Source: Corella eumyota
Taxonomy: Eukaryota; Chordata; Ascidiacea; Phlebobranchia; Corellidae
Reading direction: 5' to 3'
Assembly: GCA_963082875.1 (NCBI GenBank)
Contig: OY720100.1
Coordinates: 11,432,591-11,496,590, forward strand
Length of the DNA: 64,000 bases
Shown here: piece after piece, positions 59,067-64,000 of the stretch
How positions within the stretch are numbered: position 1 is the stretch's first letter
Layout: each line of letters begins with the position of its first letter
The notes under the pieces: model-generated
What the model was told of the DNA's origin: nothing
Databases searched by the model: none
What the model saw: only the letters and a program-made list of their open reading frames with translations
Made by a program: the position numbers and the translations under genes

Positions 59067-62000
59067 TTATTTGTGTTGAATATCTTGGTATAAAACACCG
59101 ACTGCGTTTTTAAAATTTCCTAATTCTTCTTCCAAACTTACAACTCTGTCCAATGATTCCTTAAGGTAGTGTAACTACAAAAAAACAAGGAAGTTTTTTA
59201 TTATTATTTTTTAACCATTTTAATTTCATTTAGTAAAGTGGGGATTCTTTTGATTTAAACAGTTTTATGGTTAATTTAACCAAACCCACCTTTAATTTCA
59301 TTTGCTTATTTGTTTCTTCATTTGTTTTTTGAATTTTTTCTTCCACTTGTTGAAAAGTATCTTCCAGCTATAAAAAAAAACAATTGTTTTATTAAGTTTT
59401 AAGTTTAAGGTAATAGGTTTCCTTTTTTAGTCAAAGATAAAATACCATTGCTGTCATTCTGTTGCGAAATTCAGAAACAATTTTTTCGTCAGCCTTTCTC
59501 TTTTCATCAACTTCTTGTAGTAAATTTTGGAATTGTTTCATAACAAAAGCTTTTGTGTCAGATTCTGAAAAAAGGGAGTTTAAAAAATGTTTGATAAATT
59601 TTTATCAAGTTTACTCTAGGCCTTATAATGATATAAAAATCTTGTAAAGATTTAATTGTAAATTTGGGTAATTAACTAAATTTAAAAAAATGCTGAATAA
59701 ATATTTAGGTATGCTATTAAATTTTACATAAAGTGTTTCAGAATTTAGGTAGTAATATACAAATAATTAAGCCAATTTAGTGTAAAAATAACATCTTATA
59801 CATGGACTTTACAAAAAAATAATTACCATTATTTTGTTCTTTGGGTACCACTGGTGCATCTCCACCAGGACCAACATCCAAATGGGTTTTAGTTGTATTT
59901 TCATTTGATGATATAGGTTTTGGAACTTTAAAAGTTGCCGGCTAAAAAAAAAATAAACCAAGCATACAACAACTTATTTTTTTATGGTCAATTAATACTT
60001 TGTTATTTTTTAGTAAATAAATATTAATTGCAAAACCAGGCATAACTTGTTAAATTTGTTTGTAAATATAGATATTATAAACAGATGAGAAAAACGCTCA
60101 TGGAATAACCCCTGGTGATTTCCCCCAAAAAATTATAGGGAATTTACCAATTTTTTTTGTTAAATGTGTGATGAATTTTAAATATTCTGTTTGTAAGTAT
60201 CTGATTTAATCCCAAACTATAAATCACAAAAAATGCAATATTTAAGGGCTTTATTAGTTGTATCTTGTTTTCTTTTATTATTTGGTCCAGTAATCTGCAA
60301 AAATGGGGCAAGTCGGTTAAAAAAAAAAATTTTAGAAAAAAAAATGTCAAGAAGTAAATATATGAAATTAATTGAAACAGCCATTATTGAATACTTGGAT
60401 GATTTACAAAAGATGGAAAAATGTAAAAGGAATGAGTATTACTCTAAGAACAACAAGATTTGTAGAAAGTGCTCCACCCTTTGCCGTGTAAATCTTAAGG
60501 AATGTCAGAGAAAATGCCCCCATACTTATACAAACTGGCGCTACAAATAAGACCACAACAACCTTTTTTTTTTTTTAAAACCCATTTTTTAAAATTGGCC
60601 TTATTGGTAACAGTATGAAAAATGTATCATATTCAATTATTTTTAGGCTCGCTATGTTTTGTTGCATTTTTGTTAAGTGTATTATTGCTTTGTTTACAAA
60701 TACAAGCAACCAATAAATCTTTTTAAAAGTTTAATTACTGGGAATGTATTTTTTTTTTATTTAGTGCCTTGTTTTTTGTAAATAATAAATTTAAGAACAA
60801 TTTTAAGACCGAACTTTCAATTTTAATAAACAAACACATATTAATTAATAATTAAATCTTTAAATTTTGAAGAGTACACGCATTACGTAACCCTTTATAC
60901 AATCCAGGTCATATATGTGACAAATTGGTTTATTAAATATGATTTATTATAAATAATAGTAAAAAGCATCAAGTATTTACATATTGTATACATTGTATTG
61001 TAAATAAATTTTAATGTAATTTAATTGTAAATAAATTTTAATGTAATAAAAGTGTACTAGTGTACCAAAAAATCAGGCAATGTAGCAAACAATTGTACGC
61101 ACTATATTAACTTGCAACGAAAATAATGGTTACATAAATTTTGTTATTAAAATATATTGTGTTATTTGTTTTTTAGCATATTTATGAATTGTAAAAAGTT
61201 TTAACAAAAACTGTATGTTAGCATGTTATAAATGCTAGTCATTATGACAATAATTTTAAAAGAATAAGTCAACTGATAAAAATTCCAATTATACATCAAA
61301 GCTACCGCTCTTATCGTACAACCGTCTTAGTTGCATTATTGGTTAAACAAAAAAGATGTCAACAACACAATAATTTACTGTAGTTATTAAACACACTTGT
61401 ATATTTTATGATTTATTCATTTAAAAATAAAAAGATGTAATAACTTGCGAGTGCGACACATGATATTCATGATTAATGTAAATAGCCTTAGTACGGATCG
61501 CCTGTTGATACAACGGCTTGCATGGCGGTCTAAAGAGCAACAAACTCCCGCAGATTTCTGTTGTTTTAAGTACGGATAACCTGGGATGCATAACCCTGGG
61601 TATGAATCGACAGGCAACCATGCAAACAACATATTTATCCTATCTAGTTTAGTTTAACATCATCAATACTTCTTACACATATTGCACACCCAGTCTGGAA
61701 AGTAGGGCAGTTTTCGACGAGATCTCGTGCGTGCAAGCGTAAAAATCGGCGTGACCACGCCTGCACGCGTACTAAAATTTTCAGTCTACGCTTGCACGCG
61801 TGATTTATGTTAGCGTATTTACCTTTAATTTTGTATTTACTTTTAAAGCCAGGCGTACAAAACGCCAATTTCAGGCGTGCATTTTTTTTACTGAAAAAAA
61901 TCTCGTGCATGCGCTGCCCTACTTTCCAGACTGGTTGCACACATTGTATTTTTAACTTGTACAGCTTTAAGTTTATGCCAACTTAACATGTGTGCAGGCA

Positions 62001-62384
62001 CCTATACTCTTATTTTTTTGTCAGTTTGTCACATAACTGATACTGTGTGTATTTGTGCACACTGGCCATTCACCCATGGAGTATCATATTTCAATATGTA
62101 CATTTTTACCTTTATTACACACATTGAACATTTAGAGGGACCCCAAAAGTTATTCTAAACCAAAATTTTCGATTTTCACTTGAATATATTAATAATAATA
62201 ATAAAACATTAACAATATGCTACAAATCAAAAGGTTTCGAACTATAATAAAAACATTACCAAAAACAATATGTTTAAAAATAAAAGGGTTCGGAACATAA
62301 TAAAACGGATTTAATTTTAAATTGCAAAATAAAAATGCTTACATCATCCAAGTTTTGTTGAGAGTTATCCAGAACAATGTCCAT
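59067..62384 (-). CDS. SYCE2: SYCE2-like synaptonemal complex central element protein, 5 exons
   Basis: Exons in reading order: 62384-62343, 59941-59827, 59564-59446, 59367-59290, 59174-59067, giving 153 residues. The N-terminus is short and acidic (MDIVLDNSQQNLDD), followed by a Pro/Thr/Asn-rich segment and a continuous helix of about 100 residues. Its wording follows vertebrate SYCE2: FQNLLQEVDEKRKADEKIVS, EFRNRMTAM, EDTFQQVEEKIQKTNEETNK and SLEEELGNFKNAVGVLYQDI (human LETELKQVCHSVETVYKDL). SYCE2 partners TEX12 to build the central element fibres that hold homologous chromosomes together in meiotic prophase. Its length is close to the vertebrate protein (about 218 in human, with a longer N-terminus). 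Intron 1 (59942-62342) carries a separate plus-strand gene and a MITE. It shares a 443-bp divergent promoter with MAK16. Assignment rests on pattern reading of a coiled coil, so it is somewhat less certain than the enzymes. Confidence 0.75.
60233..60550 (+). CDS. small secreted protein with a BCMA/TACI-like six-cysteine module
   Basis: 105 residues, one exon, nested antisense in SYCE2 intron 1. There is a strong signal peptide (MQYLRALLVVSCFLLLFGPV), then a Lys-rich helical stretch. The C-terminal module has Cys at 64, 77, 80, 84, 91 and 95: C-x12-C-x2-C-x3-C-x6-C-x3-C. BCMA has C-x12-C-x2-C-x3-C-x8-C-x3-C, and TACI's second module ends x2, x3, x6, x3. The aromatic pair after the first Cys (CKRNEYYSKNNKIC) lines up with BCMA's NEYFD. 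The DxL ligand-binding turn of BCMA/TACI is absent (Ser-Lys-Asn). No TM segment follows, so the product would be soluble. AATAAA at 60712-60717. An alternative is an unrelated Cys-rich secreted peptide with the same spacing by chance. Confidence 0.72.
   Translation: MQYLRALLVVSCFLLLFGPVICKNGASRLKKKILEKKMSRSKYMKLIETAIIEYLDDLQKMEKCKRNEYYSKNNKICRKCSTLCRVNLKECQRKCPHTYTNWRYK
60551..61681. other. SYCE2 intron 1, no further gene seen
   Basis: AT-rich. It holds the 3' UTR and poly(A) signal of the nested plus-strand gene. A short duplicated phrase 'ttgtaaataaattttaatgt' occurs twice near 60999-61042. Confidence 0.5.
61690..61934. mobile_element. hAT-type MITE with perfect 8-bp target duplication
   Basis: 245 bp. 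The left end 'ccagtctggaaagtagggca' is the exact inverse of the right end 'tgccctactttccagactgg'. It is flanked by 8-bp direct repeats 'ttgcacac' at 61682-61689 and 61935-61942, the hAT hallmark. The inside is non-coding and GC-richer than its surroundings, with subterminal repeats of 'gcacgcgt' in both orientations. It lies in SYCE2 intron 1. Confidence 0.9.
61943..62342. other. remaining part of SYCE2 intron 1
   Basis: AT-rich, ending at the first exon's donor (gtaagc on the minus strand). Nothing recognised. Confidence 0.5.
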
Positions 62385-62827
62385 TTTAAACAGTCTTATT
62401 AAGATAATGCAAATGTTTTAAATTTTGTAATTTGGTAAATAACTTTAAAATTTTTAAAATTTCGTGAACTTTTTTGTTTACAAATGTTTGAACTTTTGTC
62501 GTCCGCTAGCGTAAAAACTAGTCAACCATAGCAACAACAACAATGCAAAAAAAAATTAAAAATTAAATTGATTTTGGAGAATGAAATACATTTTAGTTTA
62601 TTAAAAAAAAATATAACTTATTATTTATAAATAACGCTTTGTGCTTAATTTTGTAGATGCCACATTTTTTGTTTTTCGAAAAACATGACGCGATTTTGTA
62701 CTTTAACGTGGCGTAAAAGTTTTACGAAATGCGCCATTCCTAAAAGTCACAAACTTGCGGTATATTTAACTTTGCGCGTCTGCGTATAAATGTACAGTAC
62801 TATAATTAAAGTTTATTCGGATTAATC
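62385..62827. promoter_or_regulatory. divergent promoter of SYCE2-like gene and MAK16
   Basis: 443 bp between two head-to-head start codons. It is locally GC-richer around 62690-62790 with several 'cg' steps (acgtggcg, atgcgcca, ttgcgcgtctgcg), typical of housekeeping starts. No TATA box is obvious at a fitting distance. Confidence 0.6.
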
Positions 62828-63679
62828 ATGCAACATGACGATGTGTTATGGGACATTATTGGGAATACAAACAACTGTTCGTATAAGATAAAGGCAAGAA
62901 CGTCAAAAACGCAACGATTTTGTAAAAACGAGTACAATGTAACCGGGTTGTGCAACAGAAATTCCTGTCCTTTATCAAACAGTCAGTATGCAACAATACG
63001 CGAAGAAAAAGGTATTTGTTATTTGTATATGAAAACTATAGAACGTGCTGCGTTTCCTGGTCGTTTATGGGAAAAGGTGAAATTATCCAGAAATTACGAA
63101 AGAGCCTTGGAACAAATTGACGAAAATCTTATTTATTGGCCGTATTTTTTACGTCATAAGTGTAAGCAGCGATATACGAAAATTTTTCAATATATAATTC
63201 GTATTCGAAAACTAACACAAAAACGACAAAAAAAACTTGTCACAATCAATAAAAAAGTTGACAGAAGGGAAGAAAAAAGAGAACAAAAGGCTCTTGTAGC
63301 AGCACAACTAGACACTGCTATCGAAAAAGAATTATTGGAGAGATTAAAACAAGGGACTTATGGCGATATTTACAACTTCCCAGCAACAGCGTTTGATCGT
63401 GCCATGGAGCAGGAAGAGGTGGAAGAGTCGGACAGTGAAGCTGAGTCTGTAAAAGAAGATGAAGAGGAGTCAGAAGCAGAAGTTGAATATGTTGAAGATG
63501 TTGATTTTGAGGAGTCAGATATTGAGGACTTGGATAAAGTCGAAGAATCTTCGGAGGAAGAGTCTGAAGAAGAGGAGGAAGAAATTGAAAAAGTTAAAAT
63601 TGCTCGAAAACGAGCTCATGTTGAAGTTGAATATGAAACTGAAAGTGAACCAAGAACTCAAATTAAAAATATAAATTAA
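62828..63679 (+). CDS. MAK16: MAK16 ribosome-biogenesis factor
   Basis: 283 residues in one exon. The N-terminus is the family's conserved block: [13 protein letters not shown], then Cys-rich [67 protein letters not shown] and [20 protein letters not shown]. The tail is acidic (Glu/Ser runs, about 200-260) and ends [13 protein letters not shown], like human YVEIEYEQETEP. MAK16 is nucleolar and needed for 60S pre-ribosomal subunit maturation. Its length is close to human (300). It has no introns. Confidence 0.97.
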   Translation: MQHDDVLWDIIGNTNNCSYKIKARTSKTQRFCKNEYNVTGLCNRNSCPLSNSQYATIREEKGICYLYMKTIERAAFPGRLWEKVKLSRNYERALEQIDENLIYWPYFLRHKCKQRYTKIFQYIIRIRKLTQKRQKKLVTINKKVDRREEKREQKALVAAQLDTAIEKELLERLKQGTYGDIYNFPATAFDRAMEQEEVEESDSEAESVKEDEEESEAEVEYVEDVDFEESDIEDLDKVEESSEEESEEEEEEIEKVKIARKRAHVEVEYETESEPRTQIKNIN

Positions 63680-63927
63680 TTAAATAGACTTTTTTTAAAT
63701 ATGTAAGGTTAAGATACAAACAAAAATAAAATATAATTATCCTCATCTACGAAAAAATATCAAAATTTGCCTTTTTTGTTGTAAACCTCAAACTCTCAAA
63801 ATTTTAATAAGAAACTACTGTATGTTTTTGGGCTATAACCAAATAAACCTTTTTCTAATATTTCTTAGATAATTTTTATAAATATTAAATAATTTGAGTT
63901 TATATTATGTGAAACTTGGTAAATATT
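63680..63927. other. MAK16 3' flank
   Basis: AT-rich. Possible poly(A) signals AATAAA at about 63725 and 63841. Confidence 0.45.
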
Positions 63928-64000
63928 ATGACTACTATGTTACATTCCTCTGCGAGAAGTGTTAAAGAAAATGGTGAAGGCTTAACACAAATTTTTGAGA
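63928..64000 (+). CDS. possible 5' end of a further gene, cut by the window end
   Basis: An open frame starts MTTMLHSSARSVKENGEGLT and runs to the last base without a stop. Composition is protein-like compared with the AT-rich DNA before it, and a 'tttcttag' acceptor lies about 60 bases upstream. It is too short to name. Confidence 0.35.
   Translation, partial: MTTMLHSSARSVKENGEGLTQIFE

Noticed and set aside
61644-61940. 98-codon open frame on the minus strand
   Set aside because: It coincides with the hAT MITE and its target duplications, so it is a by-product of the palindromic ends.

Overview
The window looks like nuclear DNA of a tunicate of the genus Ciona, most likely the C. intestinalis/robusta type. 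The DNA is strongly AT-rich, genes are compact with many short GT-AG introns, and full-length animal genes are present. A tRNA-derived SINE is scattered in introns and spacers. Several starts sit just after a pyrimidine-rich AG, as expected where spliced-leader trans-splicing is common. All gene models below were assembled by eye from splice sites and reading phase. No search was run.

Layout. 1-1760: the tail of an LTR, a SINE split by an inverted 20-bp minisatellite, then spacer. 1760-7447 (+): a 14-exon ENOSF1 (sugar-acid dehydratase of the enolase superfamily). 7825-12645 (-): three tandem paralogues of an unrecognised four-membrane-span family. 13421-16551 (-): a ten-exon ZP-domain/EGF/one-TM surface protein. 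18353-33832: a LITAF-domain gene nursery with seven intact genes, two frameshifted copies and two relics, including a 2.24-kb unit present three times. 35420-36514 (+): a KCTD10/13/TNFAIP1-type Cul3 adaptor. 37226-40046 (-): two tandem PECR genes. 40357-43907 (-): three intronless genes in a row, NFU1, PSMB2 and PSMC5, the last with a long basic N-terminal extension. 44545-47885 (+): MLF. 48772-51868: a young LTR element. 52392-58601 (+): a 16-exon RING/B-box/coiled-coil/NHL protein. 59067-62384 (-): a SYCE2-like synaptonemal complex gene. Its first intron holds, on the opposite strand, a small secreted protein whose six-cysteine module has BCMA/TACI spacing. 62828-63679 (+): MAK16. The window ends inside a possible further gene.

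Most single genes are conserved housekeeping or developmental loci that do not form one pathway. PSMC5 and PSMB2 are both proteasome subunits. The LITAF-like and four-TM clusters are local family expansions. The most novel items are the BCMA/TACI-like secreted peptide nested in SYCE2, the LITAF nursery with its divergent gene pair copied three times, the PSMC5 N-terminal extension, and the TRIM-NHL protein with AT-hook-like motifs.
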